DNA of 64,000 nt from Skermanella pratensis (GCF_008843145.1 NZ_CP030265.1:3960501-4024500), one strand, 5' to 3'. Numbered from the stretch's first letter, positions 1-10,566 are shown. Translations and numbers: made by a program. Notes: a model not told the origin generated them from the sequence alone.

Positions 1-1439
1 GCCAGTTCGCCCTTGATGAATTCCAGGTAGCGCTTCTCGGTGTCCTCCGGGAACTGCTCGCGCTTGATCGACTGCTCGAGCACATACATCAGGTGGACCG
101 GATCGGCCGAGATCTCGGTGTTGTCATAGTTGAAGGTCGCCGCCAGCACCTTGAAGGCGAAGCGGGTCGAAATGCCCTCCATGCCCTCGTCGACGCCGGC
201 CGCGTCGCGGTATTCCTGCATCGACCGGGCCTTGGGATCGGTCTCCTTCAAGGTCTCGCCGTCGTAAATCCGCATCTTGGAATAGATGCTGGAATTCTCG
301 TGCTCCCGCAGGCGCGACAGGACCGAGAAGCGGGCCATCATCTGCAGCGTCGCCGGCGCGCAGGGGGCGGCCGACAGGTCGCTGCCCTGGATCAGCTTGT
401 GATAGATGCTCTGCTCTTCGGTCACCCGCAGGCAGTACGGCACCTTGATCACGCAGATGCGGTCGATGAAGGCCTCGTTGTTCTTGTTGTTCTTGAAGCT
501 CTGCCACTCCGCCTCGTTGGAGTGGGCCAGGATGATGCCCTGGAACGGCATGGCGCCGATATTCTCGGTGCCGACATAGTTGCCTTCCTGGGTCGCCGTC
601 AGCAGCGGGTGCAGCATCTTGATCGGCGCCTTGAACATCTCGACGAATTCCAGGATGCCCTGGGTCGCGCGATTCAGGCCGCCGGAGAAGCTGTAGGCGT
701 CCGGGTCGTTCTGGCTGAACATCTCCAGCTTGCGGATATCGACCTTGCCGACCAGGCTGGAGATGTCCTGGTTGTTCTCGTCACCCGGCTCGGTCTTGGA
801 AACGCCGACCTGGCGCAGCTTGGACGGCATCAGCCGGACGACGCGGAACTTGGAGATGTCGCCGCCGAATTCGTCGAGCCGCTTGACCGCCCAGGGGCTC
901 ATCAGGCCGGTCAGGCGCCGGCGGGGGATGCCGAACTTGTCCTCCAGCACGGGGCCCATCTGCTCGGGGTCGAACAGGCCCAGAGGGCTTTCGAACAGCG
1001 GGCTGACCTCCTTGCCGGCCTTCAGCGCGTAGATCGGCTGATGCTCCATCAACGACTTCAGCCGTTCGGCGAGGGACGACTTGCCGCCGCCGACCGGGCC
1101 CAGCAGGTAGAGGATCTGCTTGCGCTCCTCCAACCCCTGCGCGGCATGCCGGAAGAAGCCGACGATGCGCTCGATCGTCTCCTCCATGCCGTAGAAGTCG
1201 CTGAAGGCGGGATAAACCTTGATCGTGCGGTTCATGAAGATACGGCCCAGGCGCGGGTCCTTGGCAGTATCCACGACCTCCGCCTCCCCGATGGCCGCGA
1301 GGAGGCGCTCCGCGGCGGTGGAGTAGATCAGAGGATCGCTCTTGCACGCTTCAAGGTACTCGACGAGGGTCATCTCGACTTCTTTGCGACCCTCGTAATT
1401 CTGTGCGTAGCGTGAAAACAGGTCGTCGGCCGGGAACAT
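1..1439 (-). CDS. prkA: PrkA family serine protein kinase, 3' end outside the window
   Basis: PrkA-type cytoplasmic protein kinase with an AAA+ fold, linked in other bacteria to stress and nutrient limitation. From the ATG at 1439, 479 codons are visible; the frame is still open at base 1. The family is about 640 residues, so roughly the last quarter (the PrkA C-terminal kinase-like domain) lies off the left edge. A Walker A motif GPVGGGKSS sits at residues 114-122, and the start MFPADDLFSRYAQNYEG is typical. GAGGAG lies 6 bases before the ATG and fixes the start. In proteobacteria prkA usually leads an operon with a DUF444 (YeaH) gene and a SpoVR-like gene; both would lie beyond the left edge. 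Identity is well supported; the regulatory role is family knowledge only. Confidence 0.95.
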   Translation of the reverse strand, partial: MFPADDLFSRYAQNYEGRKEVEMTLVEYLEACKSDPLIYSTAAERLLAAIGEAEVVDTAKDPRLGRIFMNRTIKVYPAFSDFYGMEETIERIVGFFRHAAQGLEERKQILYLLGPVGGGKSSLAERLKSLMEHQPIYALKAGKEVSPLFESPLGLFDPEQMGPVLEDKFGIPRRRLTGLMSPWAVKRLDEFGGDISKFRVVRLMPSKLRQVGVSKTEPGDENNQDISSLVGKVDIRKLEMFSQNDPDAYSFSGGLNRATQGILEFVEMFKAPIKMLHPLLTATQEGNYVGTENIGAMPFQGIILAHSNEAEWQSFKNNKNNEAFIDRICVIKVPYCLRVTEEQSIYHKLIQGSDLSAAPCAPATLQMMARFSVLSRLREHENSSIYSKMRIYDGETLKETDPKARSMQEYRDAAGVDEGMEGISTRFAFKVLAATFNYDNTEISADPVHLMYVLEQSIKREQFPEDTEKRYLEFIKGEL

Positions 1440-2450
1440 CGGTCACTCCTCTGTGAAAGGGTCTCCATTGATCCTGCAGCGCTCGACTGGCTTCATACGT
1501 CTACTTCTCCGCCAGGGCTGCCGCAGGCAACGAAAGTCGTCACTCCTCCCCGCCGATCCCTGAGGCTATCCTTTTCTGTATCGTTACTTCTCCGGACAAG
1601 AAAGTTCCCGGCAGCATAACGAAATAGCCTAGACCACGGACGGTTCGCGTTCATCGAATCTATATAGCTAGTCTCAAAGAGATTTCTAACGCGGTGCCAT
1701 AATTGCACGCGCCGGCTTGGCGCAGCGGTTCGAGAGCCGGTTTTTCCAAAGAATGTTGCGTCAGCCACTCTGCCCCAAACATCCCCGCATGTTTGCCCCG
1801 GAATTGGACTATTCGATGGCAAGACGGAGTATACCGCACTGCGGTGATCTGAAGCAGCCTTATCGGCGGCTCGATCAAGGGCACCCCATCGCGAGGTGTA
1901 CGTGTCAGGCGAAATCGGCCGTGGCCGGAACGGCGAACCCTCGGCGCGGCAGTCGGACGAAGTCGCCCGGCTGATGCTGTGACGGTCTGCGGTTCGTTGC
2001 TTCAAGCCGTTCCCCTTCCAGACACCCTGATGGTTAATCGTTACGTTAAGTGGCGTTTCGTTAACAAGGAGTTTCAAACACAAGCGGGCATTGGGGCAAG
2101 AGCGGATATGAGTGCACCGTTCCCACCCTGTGGAATGTGGGCAGGTTCACGAACGCGCACGGTTTCCCGAATGCGTCCGTACTCCAGCCTCCCCGTCATT
2201 TTCAGCCGATCGGCGCGGGAGCGGCACCACTTCGCGGGTGCCTTCAACCAGTATCTCCGTATGCGCTGTGATTTATCAAACACACCCAAGGCGTACTCGT
2301 TCCGCCTTGCGCGGCATCCGAAACCGCCGTCGAAGACGAATCTTGCAGTTCGATGACACCGACTCGATAGACCGGTCGGGTGACACCTTTTGGAACCGTG
2401 CAACCCCGCCGCCACGCCCCCTGTTGCAGGAATAAAACAGGAGGATGGAA
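1440..2450. other. 1.0 kb intergenic region without a convincing gene
   Basis: This gap separates prkA, transcribed leftward, from a small gene transcribed rightward. Open frames exist on both strands, but their translations are low in hydrophobic residues, rich in Arg/Ser/Pro, mutually overlapping and lack good ribosome sites, so none is called. Visible structure: a 6-bp stem CCGGCT/AGCCGG at 1712-1740 followed by TTTTT on the + strand, resembling a weak terminator or the end of a small RNA; and an AT-richer patch near 2030-2070 with GTTAA/TTAAC inverted halves. The prkA leader and promoter must lie in the left part of this gap. Confidence 0.5.
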
Positions 2451-2624
2451 ATGGCCGATCCGACACCTAAGCCGGGGCAGGAACACGGGGATACACCCGG
2501 GACCGGCCGCGACAAGCCGCCGGGCGAACAGGAACAGACCGGCATCATCCCGGGCAAAGTACCGGGTTCGCCCACCGACCCGCGGGATCCCCGATTCCCC
2601 GGCAGTCAGCCGGACCTCGCCTGA
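2451..2624 (+). CDS. Small Pro/Gly-rich hypothetical protein (57 aa)
   Basis: Unrecognised 57-residue protein. The ATG at 2451 follows a near-ideal Shine-Dalgarno, AACAGGAGGATGGAA, and the frame closes at TGA 2622-2624. The sequence is hydrophilic and very rich in Pro, Gly and Asp (for example PGTGRDKPPGEQEQTG), with no cysteine, signal peptide or membrane segment, so it is probably disordered. It stands alone between a 1 kb gap and the convergent glucosidase gene, whose stop is 33 bases away. Short Pro/Gly-rich proteins of this kind occur in many alphaproteobacteria, but I know of no function and assign none. The strong ribosome site is the main argument that it is expressed. Confidence 0.6.
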   Translation: MADPTPKPGQEHGDTPGTGRDKPPGEQEQTGIIPGKVPGSPTDPRDPRFPGSQPDLA

Positions 2625-2657
2625 GCGGGGCCCGGCTTAACCATCACGACTTCACCA

Positions 2658-4277
<1,620 letters not shown>

Positions 4278-4355
4278 GGCTTAATACCTTTTCCGATACC
4301 TGCGGTTCGCGGGAGAAACGCGCGTATCCGGCAAACGGCTCCAACCGTTCCGTCT

Positions 4356-4457
4356 CTAGTGTTCCGGCCTAGACATTTGATTCGATGCGTTGGGCCGCGG
4401 CCCAACGCATCGCAAGACATGAAGTAGGGGAATCATTCGTTCCTGCGGAAACACTAA
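4356..4457. repeat. Palindromic MITE-like element A, copy 1
   Basis: A 94-bp unit (4360-4453) lies between CTAG (4356-4359) and CTAA (4454-4457), both fitting a YTAR target. Its ends are short inverted repeats, TGTTCCG on the left and the complement of TGTTTCCG on the right. The centre is a perfect 30-nt palindrome at 4383-4412 around GGGCCGCGGCCC. A diverged inverted copy occurs at 20379-20451. It has no coding capacity. YTAR/CTAG target preference is known for IS5-type transposases, so mobilisation in trans is a reasonable inference. The right flank CTAA supplies the TAG stop codon of the gene on the minus strand. Confidence 0.6.
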
Positions 4458-4966
4458 TGGATCATGATGCCGTCCGGAACGGCCGAGCTTGTCGGCATGT
4501 CGCGGCAAGGCAGCATCAGGCCCCGTTCGGCGAAGGCCCCGGCGAGGCGCATCGCCCCTTCCAGCAGGCCGTCGGGATGGGCGATGCCGGACAGCGACTG
4601 CGCCGCGGTCCGGGCCAGCAGCCCGTCTCCCCGCTGGCAGGCGCCGAGGAGGACCAGCAGCAGGGCCTCGTCGTCGCCGACGCAACGGCAGCAGGGCTGG
4701 TGGTGGGTGATGGTCCGCCGCGCAGTCCGGCGCAGCGCCTCGATCATCTCGGCCAGCGCCGCCGCCGCCTCGCGCGCGACCGGCTCGCCGCACCGCCGCC
4801 GCAGCCCGCGCCAGACCGTCTCCCACTGTTCCGGCGCCTGATGGCGCACGCCCAGCACCCAGCGGCGGAACGCCCACACGATCAGGGATTCGGCATCCTC
4901 CTGCTCCGGGATGAAATCGAGGTCCGGCATGCTGGCGGTCGATCGATCGAGCATCTGGTACGACAT
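4454..4966 (-). CDS. Hypothetical protein, possibly iron-regulated
   Basis: Unrecognised soluble protein, 170 aa from the ATG at 4966. It is helical in character and contains a cysteine cluster HHQPCCRCVGDDEA near the middle, which could bind a metal; that is only a suggestion. Two other in-frame starts exist: ATG 5005, with AGGAG nine bases ahead, and ATG 5053. I prefer 4966 (GAGAGG four bases ahead) because it leaves a Fur-box-like sequence at 4984-5002 in the leader rather than in the coding region; this choice is uncertain. The TAG stop lies inside the CTAA flank of repeat element A. The neighbouring divergent gene is a chemoreceptor; no iron transport gene is adjacent. Confidence 0.6.
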   Translation of the reverse strand: MSYQMLDRSTASMPDLDFIPEQEDAESLIVWAFRRWVLGVRHQAPEQWETVWRGLRRRCGEPVAREAAAALAEMIEALRRTARRTITHHQPCCRCVGDDEALLLVLLGACQRGDGLLARTAAQSLSGIAHPDGLLEGAMRLAGAFAERGLMLPCRDMPTSSAVPDGIMIH

Positions 4967-4983
4967 GGGGCCTCTCTGAAAGT

Positions 4984-5002
4984 GATAATCACTCGCATCA
5001 TT
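4984..5002. promoter_or_regulatory. Possible Fur-box-like operator
   Basis: The 19-mer GATAATCACTCGCATCATT matches the classical Fur box in 12 of 19 positions, including the GATAAT left half. It sits just upstream of the preferred start (4966) of the hypothetical gene and about 180 bases from the divergent chemoreceptor start. Many alphaproteobacteria use Irr/RirA instead of Fur for iron, so the factor is uncertain. Confidence 0.35.
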
Positions 5003-5185
5003 CATCCATGAATACTCCTGTTGAGAGTCATTCGCAACATGTCTGGAGGGCATAGGCGCGACAGAGTGGCGCAGGAGCCCCGCCCAACCCGCACCCGGCC
5101 CAACGAATTAACCTTAAATTCGCGAAATGGACCGATAGATACGGAAAGAAGGCAAAATCAAGAACCCCCGCCGAGGATGGCAACC

Positions 5186-6940
5186 ATGTTCTCCGGAATG
5201 AGCATAAGGCGAAAGATCCTCCTGATCGTCGGAGTCGGCCTGGTGGGACTGCTGACCGTCGCCGCCGCGGCCCTTGGCACCCTGAGAAGCCAGATGTTCG
5301 CGGACCGGCAGGTCCAGACGCGTCATCTGGTGGAGGTCGCCGTCGCCCAGATCGATCATCATGCCAAGCTCGCCGCGGCAGGATCCATGACGCTGGATGC
5401 CGCGAAGGCGGCGGCCCTGGCCGGCATCACCGCCCTGCGATATGCGGACGGGGAGTATTTCTTCGTCCTCGACCCGTCCGGCACGGTCATCGCGCACGGC
5501 ACCAGCCCCCAGCTGGTCGGCAGGAACCTGCGGGACACCAGGGACGCCAACGGGTTCGCTTTCGTCGGCGAGATGACCCGGCGCGCGATCGCCGACGGTT
5601 CGGCCATCGTCAGCTATGTCTGGCCGAAGGCGGGATCGACGGAGCCGCAGCCGAAGATCGGCTACTCCAGCCACTACAAGCCGTGGGACTGGGTCGTCGG
5701 CTCGGGGCTCTACGTGGACGACGCCGAGACCGCCTTCCTCTGGATCGGCCTTGAACTGGGAGCGGTCTGCCTCGCCATCCTGGCCGTCCAGGGACTTATC
5801 GCGGCGGCCCTGGCCCGCGCCATCGTCCGCCCGATCCCGGTCATGCAGGACTCCATATCGGCCGCGCGGACGGGCGATCTGTCGCGGACGGTCGGCATCG
5901 ACACCGGCGACGAGATCGGCGCCATGGCGCGGGACTTCAACCATCTGCTGGAGAGTCTGAAGGACAGCCTGGGACAGGTCGGCGAAGCCAGCGGCTCGGT
6001 CTCCGCCGCGTCGGTCGAACTCACCGCTTCCGCGGAGGAGATGAGCCGGAACGCGGAAACCATGAACGGCCACGCCGACCAGATCAACAGCGCCGTGGTC
6101 GGCGTGGTCGGCGCCGTCGGCGACCTGACCTCGATCGCCGAGGAGCTGGCGACCAGCGCCGACGGCGTGGCGACCGCGTCGGAGGAGATGACGGCCTCTA
6201 TCCGGGAAGTGGCGCGCCATGCCGCGGCCAGCTCCGATGTCGCCCACAAGGCCTCGGCCGCCGCCGACCAGGCGCGTGCGACCCTGCGGGGAGCCGAGCA
6301 GGCGATCAGGTCGGCGGTCGACAACATCCGCCAGCTCTCCCAGAACAGCACGGAGATCGGCGAGGTCATCCAGGTGATCTCGGACATCGCCGAGCAGACC
6401 AACCTGCTGGCCCTGAACGCCACGATCGAGGCGGCGCGCGCCGGGGAGGCGGGCAAGGGTTTCGCCGTGGTCGCGACCGAGGTCAAGAACCTGGCGACCC
6501 AGAGCGCCCGGGCCGCGGAGCAGATCGCCGAGCGGATCACGGCGACGCAGGACCAGACGGAGCGGTCGGTCACCTCGATCGACCAGGTCGCCGACGCCAT
6601 GGCCAGGGTCTCCGGATCGATCGGCGCGATCCACGAGGTCATCTCCCAGATCGACCGGATCGCCGGCTCGATCGCGGCCGAGGTGGACCAGCAGAGCGCC
6701 ACCACCAGCGAGATCGGGCGCAATGTCGGGCAGGTCGCGACCTCGGCCAAGGCGGTCGCGTCGGACACCAGCCAGACGGCGATGGAAGCCCAACTGGTTA
6801 GCGAGGCGGTCCGCACGATGGTCGCCATCGCGCAGAGCACCGCGGCCGGCGCTACCGAGACATCGAGCGCCGCCGCGGAACTCAGCCGGCTGGCGCACCA
6901 GCTCGACCAGCTCGTCGGGCGCTACAAGCTGAGCGCCTGA
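5186..6940 (+). CDS. Methyl-accepting chemotaxis protein with single Cache sensor
   Basis: Inner-membrane chemoreceptor that signals to CheA/CheW. From the ATG at 5186 it has 584 aa. Order of parts: short cytoplasmic start ([10 protein letters not shown]), TM1 about 10-33, periplasmic sCache_2-type domain about 35-185 (with [20 protein letters not shown] and [14 protein letters not shown], typical of this fold), TM2 about 190-215, HAMP, then a long coiled-coil signalling domain with the tip [20 protein letters not shown]. There is no C-terminal CheB/CheR pentapeptide. The frame is open upstream to 5021; GAGG nine bases before 5186 favours this start over 5177. No che genes are adjacent, so it is an orphan receptor. 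The ligand is unknown; sCache_2 receptors often bind small carboxylates. Confidence 0.92.
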   Translation: MFSGMSIRRKILLIVGVGLVGLLTVAAAALGTLRSQMFADRQVQTRHLVEVAVAQIDHHAKLAAAGSMTLDAAKAAALAGITALRYADGEYFFVLDPSGTVIAHGTSPQLVGRNLRDTRDANGFAFVGEMTRRAIADGSAIVSYVWPKAGSTEPQPKIGYSSHYKPWDWVVGSGLYVDDAETAFLWIGLELGAVCLAILAVQGLIAAALARAIVRPIPVMQDSISAARTGDLSRTVGIDTGDEIGAMARDFNHLLESLKDSLGQVGEASGSVSAASVELTASAEEMSRNAETMNGHADQINSAVVGVVGAVGDLTSIAEELATSADGVATASEEMTASIREVARHAAASSDVAHKASAAADQARATLRGAEQAIRSAVDNIRQLSQNSTEIGEVIQVISDIAEQTNLLALNATIEAARAGEAGKGFAVVATEVKNLATQSARAAEQIAERITATQDQTERSVTSIDQVADAMARVSGSIGAIHEVISQIDRIAGSIAAEVDQQSATTSEIGRNVGQVATSAKAVASDTSQTAMEAQLVSEAVRTMVAIAQSTAAGATETSSAAAELSRLAHQLDQLVGRYKLSA

Positions 6941-7034
6941 TTTCCTCCCCTGGCCCGCCCCCCCCTGGCCCGCGGCGTAATGTCCCGCTATGGTCCTTCC
7001 TTCCGACATAACGACACAGGAAGGGAAGATAACC

Positions 7035-7502
7035 ATGGCGGGAACCATCGCGGCGCGCCTGAAGGAACTGGGCATCGACCTGCCGAAAGTCGCGGCTCCG
7101 GCGGGGGCCTACGTGCCCTATACCCTGTCCGGCAAGATGCTGTTCGTCTCCGGCCAGATCCCCATGCGCGACGGCGCGCTGACCCACAAGGGCAAGGTCG
7201 GCACCGACCTGTCGGTCGAGGACGGCCATGCCTGCGCCCGAGTCTGCGCGCTCAACATCCTGGCCCAGGTGGATGCTGCCTGCGGCGGCGACCTCGACAA
7301 GGTGGCGCGATGCCTCAAGCTGGGCGGCTTCGTCAATTGCGGCCCCGATTTCAACGACCATCCCAAGGTGATCAACGGCGCGTCGGAGCTGATGCTGGAG
7401 GTCTTCGGCGAAGCGGGAAAGCACGCCCGGTTCGCGGTCGGAGCCCCGTCGCTGCCGCTGGGATGCTCGGTGGAGGTCGAGGCGGTCTTCGAACTGAAGT
7501 GA
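7035..7502 (+). CDS. RidA family protein (YjgF/YER057c/UK114 superfamily)
   Basis: Small cytoplasmic protein of 155 aa in the RidA superfamily; founding members hydrolyse reactive enamine/imine intermediates from PLP enzymes. The fold signature is clear: LSGKMLFVSGQIPMRDGAL near residue 35, the middle stretch SVEDGHACARVCALNILAQV, and the end SLPLGCSVEVEAVFELK. The subgroup of about 155 residues (COG0251-like, YjgH/TdcF type) often lacks the catalytic Arg of true RidA; here the expected R-x-x-V region reads FAVGAPSLPLGCSVE, without that Arg. Strict deaminase activity is therefore doubtful. ATG 7035 is preceded by GGAAGGGAAG, better than the upstream in-frame start at 6990. The FemAB-like gene starts 40 bases downstream and may be cotranscribed. 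Confidence 0.88.
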   Translation: MAGTIAARLKELGIDLPKVAAPAGAYVPYTLSGKMLFVSGQIPMRDGALTHKGKVGTDLSVEDGHACARVCALNILAQVDAACGGDLDKVARCLKLGGFVNCGPDFNDHPKVINGASELMLEVFGEAGKHARFAVGAPSLPLGCSVEVEAVFELK

Positions 7503-7542
7503 GCGTCTTGCGCCGCAGCGCGAAACGTCTAATTCTCTGGTC

Positions 7543-8709
7543 ATGCCAGACGGAAACGACAGCATCACGGTCAAGGTGATACCGGGTATCGGCGCGGTGG
7601 ACGCCGCCGCCTGGGATGCCTGTGCCGGCGCGGAGAACCCGTTCCTCAGCCACGCCTTCCTCGGGGCGCTCGAAGACAGCGGGTCCTGCCGCGCCGCGAC
7701 CGGCTGGCAGCCCCAGCATCTGGTGCTCGAAAGCCCGGACGGCGGGATCTGGGGAGCTGTCCCGCTATACCTGAAAAGCCACTCCTACGGCGAATACGTG
7801 TTCGACCACGCCTGGGCGAACGCCTACGAGCGGGCGGGCGGCAGCTATTATCCCAAGCTCCAGGCCGCCGTCCCATTCACGCCGGTGACCGGGCCGCGGC
7901 TGCTGGTCCACCCGGAGGCGCCGGACGGAGTGGCGCCGGCCCTGATCTCCACCATGGAGCAGCTGGGCCTCCGTCACGCGGTTTCCTCGATCCACGTCAC
8001 CTTCCCGACCGAATCGGATTGGAACCGCTTCGGCGAGGCCGGCTGGCTCCAGCGGATCGGGCAGCAGTACCACTGGGAGAACCGCGGCTACGGCAGCTTC
8101 GACGATTTCCTGGGCGAGCTGAACTCCCGCAAGCGCAAGTCGATCCGCAAGGAGCGGCGGGAAGTGGCGGAAACCGGCGTGAAGATCCACGCCCTGACCG
8201 GTCCCGACCTGCGCCAGGAGCACTGGGACGTCTTCTACAAGTTCTACATGGACACCAGCGACCGGAAATGGGGCAGCGCCTACCTGAACCGGAAGTTCTT
8301 CCTCCAGCTCGGCGAAACCATGGCCGACCGTGTCGTGCTGATCCTGGTCGAGGACGACGGCGACTGGGTCGCGGGCGCCCTGAACCTGCTCGGCAGCGAC
8401 ACGCTCTACGGCCGCAACTGGGGCTGCCTCGCGACCTACAAGCACCTGCATTTCGAGGCGTGCTACTACCGAGCCATCGATTTCGCGATCGAGCGCGGGC
8501 TGAAGCGGGTCGAGGCCGGCGCCCAGGGCCAGCACAAGATCCAGCGCGGCTATCTGCCGACCCCGACATACAGCGCCCACTGGATTCGCGACCCGGGCTT
8601 CCGCGCCGCTATCGCCGACTATCTCAGGCGCGAGCGGCCCGCCGTGGAGAGCGAGATCGCGATCCTGATGCAGGACAGCCCGTTCCGGCAGGAGAACGGT
8701 TGCGGCTGA
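7543..8709 (+). CDS. FemAB-like / GNAT-fold protein (PF04339, former DUF482)
   Basis: Protein of 388 aa belonging to the FemAB-like (DUF482) family, an acetyltransferase-type fold often annotated as peptidoglycan biosynthesis; the true reaction is unknown. Typical landmarks are the N-terminal NPFLSHAFLGALEDSG, the middle YEVFDHAWANAYERAG-type segment (here YVFDHAWANAYERAGG), the basic run LNSRKRKSIRKERREV near residue 205, and the C-terminal GAQGQHKIQRGYLPTPTYSAHW. Length matches the family. It starts 40 bases after ridA with no strong ribosome site, which suggests coupling or leaderless-like initiation. It converges with the CoA-transferase gene, only 6 bases separating the two stops. Confidence 0.85.
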   Translation: MPDGNDSITVKVIPGIGAVDAAAWDACAGAENPFLSHAFLGALEDSGSCRAATGWQPQHLVLESPDGGIWGAVPLYLKSHSYGEYVFDHAWANAYERAGGSYYPKLQAAVPFTPVTGPRLLVHPEAPDGVAPALISTMEQLGLRHAVSSIHVTFPTESDWNRFGEAGWLQRIGQQYHWENRGYGSFDDFLGELNSRKRKSIRKERREVAETGVKIHALTGPDLRQEHWDVFYKFYMDTSDRKWGSAYLNRKFFLQLGETMADRVVLILVEDDGDWVAGALNLLGSDTLYGRNWGCLATYKHLHFEACYYRAIDFAIERGLKRVEAGAQGQHKIQRGYLPTPTYSAHWIRDPGFRAAIADYLRRERPAVESEIAILMQDSPFRQENGCG

Positions 8710-8715
8710 CCCGCA

Positions 8716-9834
8716 TCAGGCTGCGTTCCAGCGGTCCAGGACGGCTTCCACGTCGAGCTGCCGCAGGGCCGGCCGGACCGGCGGCGGGTCGCCGTCGACC
8801 CGCAGACCGAACAGGGTCTCCACCAGGGGCTCGGCGTCCCCTGAAACCCTCACCTGCCCGCGCGCGGCGACGTGGGGATGGGCGGGAACGTCGGACAGCT
8901 CCGCCACCGTCTCGAAGCAGCAATCCACATCGGCGAATAGCGCTTCCCAGCGGGCCAGCGGCTCGGCCGCGACCGCGCCGGCCACCTCCCGGATCAGGTC
9001 CCGCTGCGGCATCGGTTCGAACTGCCGCGGGGTCCAGTCGGGTCGGCCCAGGGTGGCGCAGAAAGCCGCCCAGAACTTTCCCTCGATGGCGCCCAGGCTG
9101 ACGAAGCGGCCGTCCGCCGTCCTGTAGACCTGGTAGCAGGCAGCGCCTCCCGTCAGCAGGTCGCCGGCCGGCCGGGGAGGTGCTCCGCGCCGGGCCAGGG
9201 TGAGCGGCCAGGACTGCCACCCCAACACGGTCTCCATCAGGCTGACGTCCAGGAAAGCCCCCTGCCCGGTCCTGCTCCGCCGGAACAGGGCGGCCGACAC
9301 CGCGGCGACCGTCTGGACGGCGGCGGCATGGTCGGCCACCGGCGGATGGGCCATCGCCGGCACGCCCGCCATTCCCGAAGACGCCAGGCCGCCGCCCAGC
9401 GCCATGTAATTGATGTCGTGGCCGGCGCGCAGCCGATAAGGGCCGTCCTGCCCCCAGCCGGACAGCGCGGCATGGACAAGACCCGGGTTCAACTCCCCGA
9501 GTCGCGCGCGCGGAAGCCCGAGCCGGTCCAGCGTGCCCGGCCGATAACTCTCGATCAGCACGTCGGCGGCCCGAACCAGGGACTCGAACGACGCCCGGCC
9601 CCCGGCCGACTTCAGGTCGAGCAGGACGACGGTCTTGCCGGCATTCACCAGCTTGTAGGCGGGCGCCAGCCCGTCCGAGTCGATCGCGCCGAGCCGCCGC
9701 ATCGGATCGCCAGACGGCGGCTCGACCTTGATCGCGTCGGCGCCCATGTCCGCCAGCATCTGGGCGGCGAACGGACCCGGCAGGTACTGGCTGAGATCGA
9801 GGACGCGGATGCCGTCGAGGAGCCCGCCCGTCAT
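8716..9834 (-). CDS. CoA transferase family III (CaiB/BaiF), alpha-methylacyl-CoA racemase-like
   Basis: Family III acyl-CoA transferase or racemase, 372 aa. The N-terminal block LLDGIRVLDLSQYLPGPFAA and the segment GHDINYMALGG (Asp140) are the signature of the alpha-methylacyl-CoA racemase branch, where His/Asp epimerise the 2-methyl of branched acyl-CoAs; a transferase role cannot be excluded. The start is the ATG at 9834, which overlaps the stop of the upstream hypothetical gene by four bases (ATGA), so the two are translationally coupled. The longer open frame upstream is the shadow of that neighbour. It may serve fatty acid or bile-acid-like side chain catabolism, but no beta-oxidation gene is nearby. 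Confidence 0.88.
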   Translation of the reverse strand: MTGGLLDGIRVLDLSQYLPGPFAAQMLADMGADAIKVEPPSGDPMRRLGAIDSDGLAPAYKLVNAGKTVVLLDLKSAGGRASFESLVRAADVLIESYRPGTLDRLGLPRARLGELNPGLVHAALSGWGQDGPYRLRAGHDINYMALGGGLASSGMAGVPAMAHPPVADHAAAVQTVAAVSAALFRRSRTGQGAFLDVSLMETVLGWQSWPLTLARRGAPPRPAGDLLTGGAACYQVYRTADGRFVSLGAIEGKFWAAFCATLGRPDWTPRQFEPMPQRDLIREVAGAVAAEPLARWEALFADVDCCFETVAELSDVPAHPHVAARGQVRVSGDAEPLVETLFGLRVDGDPPPVRPALRQLDVEAVLDRWNAA

Positions 9835-10349
9835 ACCGCGCCGGTCCCGAACTTCAGCAGTCCGGGCGCCTTGTCGATGATCTCTTCCAGGATCGCCTCC
9901 GCCGTGTCGAGGTCGTTGGCGAGGCCTGTGCTCAGCCGGTTGACATAGTCGGGCCGCCGCAGCTTCTCGCGCGCCTCGTACAGGCTGTGCAACTCGGCGA
10001 TGAAGATCTCGCGGGCGCCCAGTGGGAGGATGGTGTTGGCCGACAGGACGAAGAAGAAGCGCATGCTGGCCTTGATCAGCAGGGCCAGCATCAGGATGTC
10101 CATCCGCTCGAACTCGGTCTTCAGGTCGTCGACCCGGCCGTCGGCGACATGCTTCAGGCGCCCCTCTATCAGGATGCAGAGAGCCTTGAACTCTCCGACT
10201 TTCTCCCGGAAATGGCGGTATGCGACAAAGCTGTTGTTGGCTGCCTCGCGCTGCGCCTCCGCGGCGAGCTTCGCGGCTTCGCGGGCCTGCCGCTCGAGCG
10301 CATGCAGCAGGCCTTCCACTTCGCTGCGCTTGTAGGTGCGTTGAACCAA
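9831..10349 (-). CDS. Hypothetical helical protein coupled to the CoA transferase gene
   Basis: Unrecognised 172-aa protein. It is predicted to be nearly all helical: residues 1-45 are a charged coiled-coil-like stretch (HALERQAREAAKLAAEAQRE), and the centre contains a hydrophobic segment MDILMLALLIKASMRFFF near 84-101 that might touch a membrane. The start appears to be TTG at 10349; there is no in-frame ATG until residue 84, which would lose the conserved-looking N-terminal half. Its stop overlaps the ATG of the racemase-like gene (ATGA), indicating a two-gene unit. Nothing in the sequence reveals a catalytic site, and I assign no function. Confidence 0.65.
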   Translation of the reverse strand: MVQRTYKRSEVEGLLHALERQAREAAKLAAEAQREAANNSFVAYRHFREKVGEFKALCILIEGRLKHVADGRVDDLKTEFERMDILMLALLIKASMRFFFVLSANTILPLGAREIFIAELHSLYEAREKLRRPDYVNRLSTGLANDLDTAEAILEEIIDKAPGLLKFGTGAV

Positions 10350-10566
10350 GGGACGATTTCCGACAGACGGACCGAGGCAACCCTATAGCATGGCGGTGAA
10401 AAATCGTCATGCGTCATGTCGGACAGCGGAAGCGCGGGCTGGACTCCCGACAGGCTCGTCCTCCAGAGGTTTGCGCCTTACATCTATAACTAATCTTTAA
10501 ATAAATTGATTTTTGAAGATCATGTTCTGATTATGCTTCCAAGCAGCATGTATTCGGAGCAACGAG

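Noticed and set aside
93-1415. 440-codon open frame on the + strand opposite prkA
   Set aside because: Antisense shadow: composition is Arg/Leu/Asp/Gln-rich with no domain, while the minus strand encodes a clear PrkA protein.
1707-1745. tRNA-like TTCGAGAGCC segment
   Set aside because: No cloverleaf can be drawn; only a 6-bp stem and T-run remain, noted under the intergenic region.
1493-2083. 196-codon minus-strand frame in the gap after prkA
   Set aside because: No good ribosome site, unnatural composition, overlapping frames on the other strand; no conserved segment recognised.
2392-2436. GGAAC upstream of the small Pro/Gly-rich gene as an EcfG promoter
   Set aside because: The next GTT is more than 20 bases away, outside the allowed 16-17 spacing.
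5114-7075. 653-codon minus-strand frame opposite the chemoreceptor
   Set aside because: Produced by high GC at third positions; no family pattern, and the + strand gene is unambiguous.
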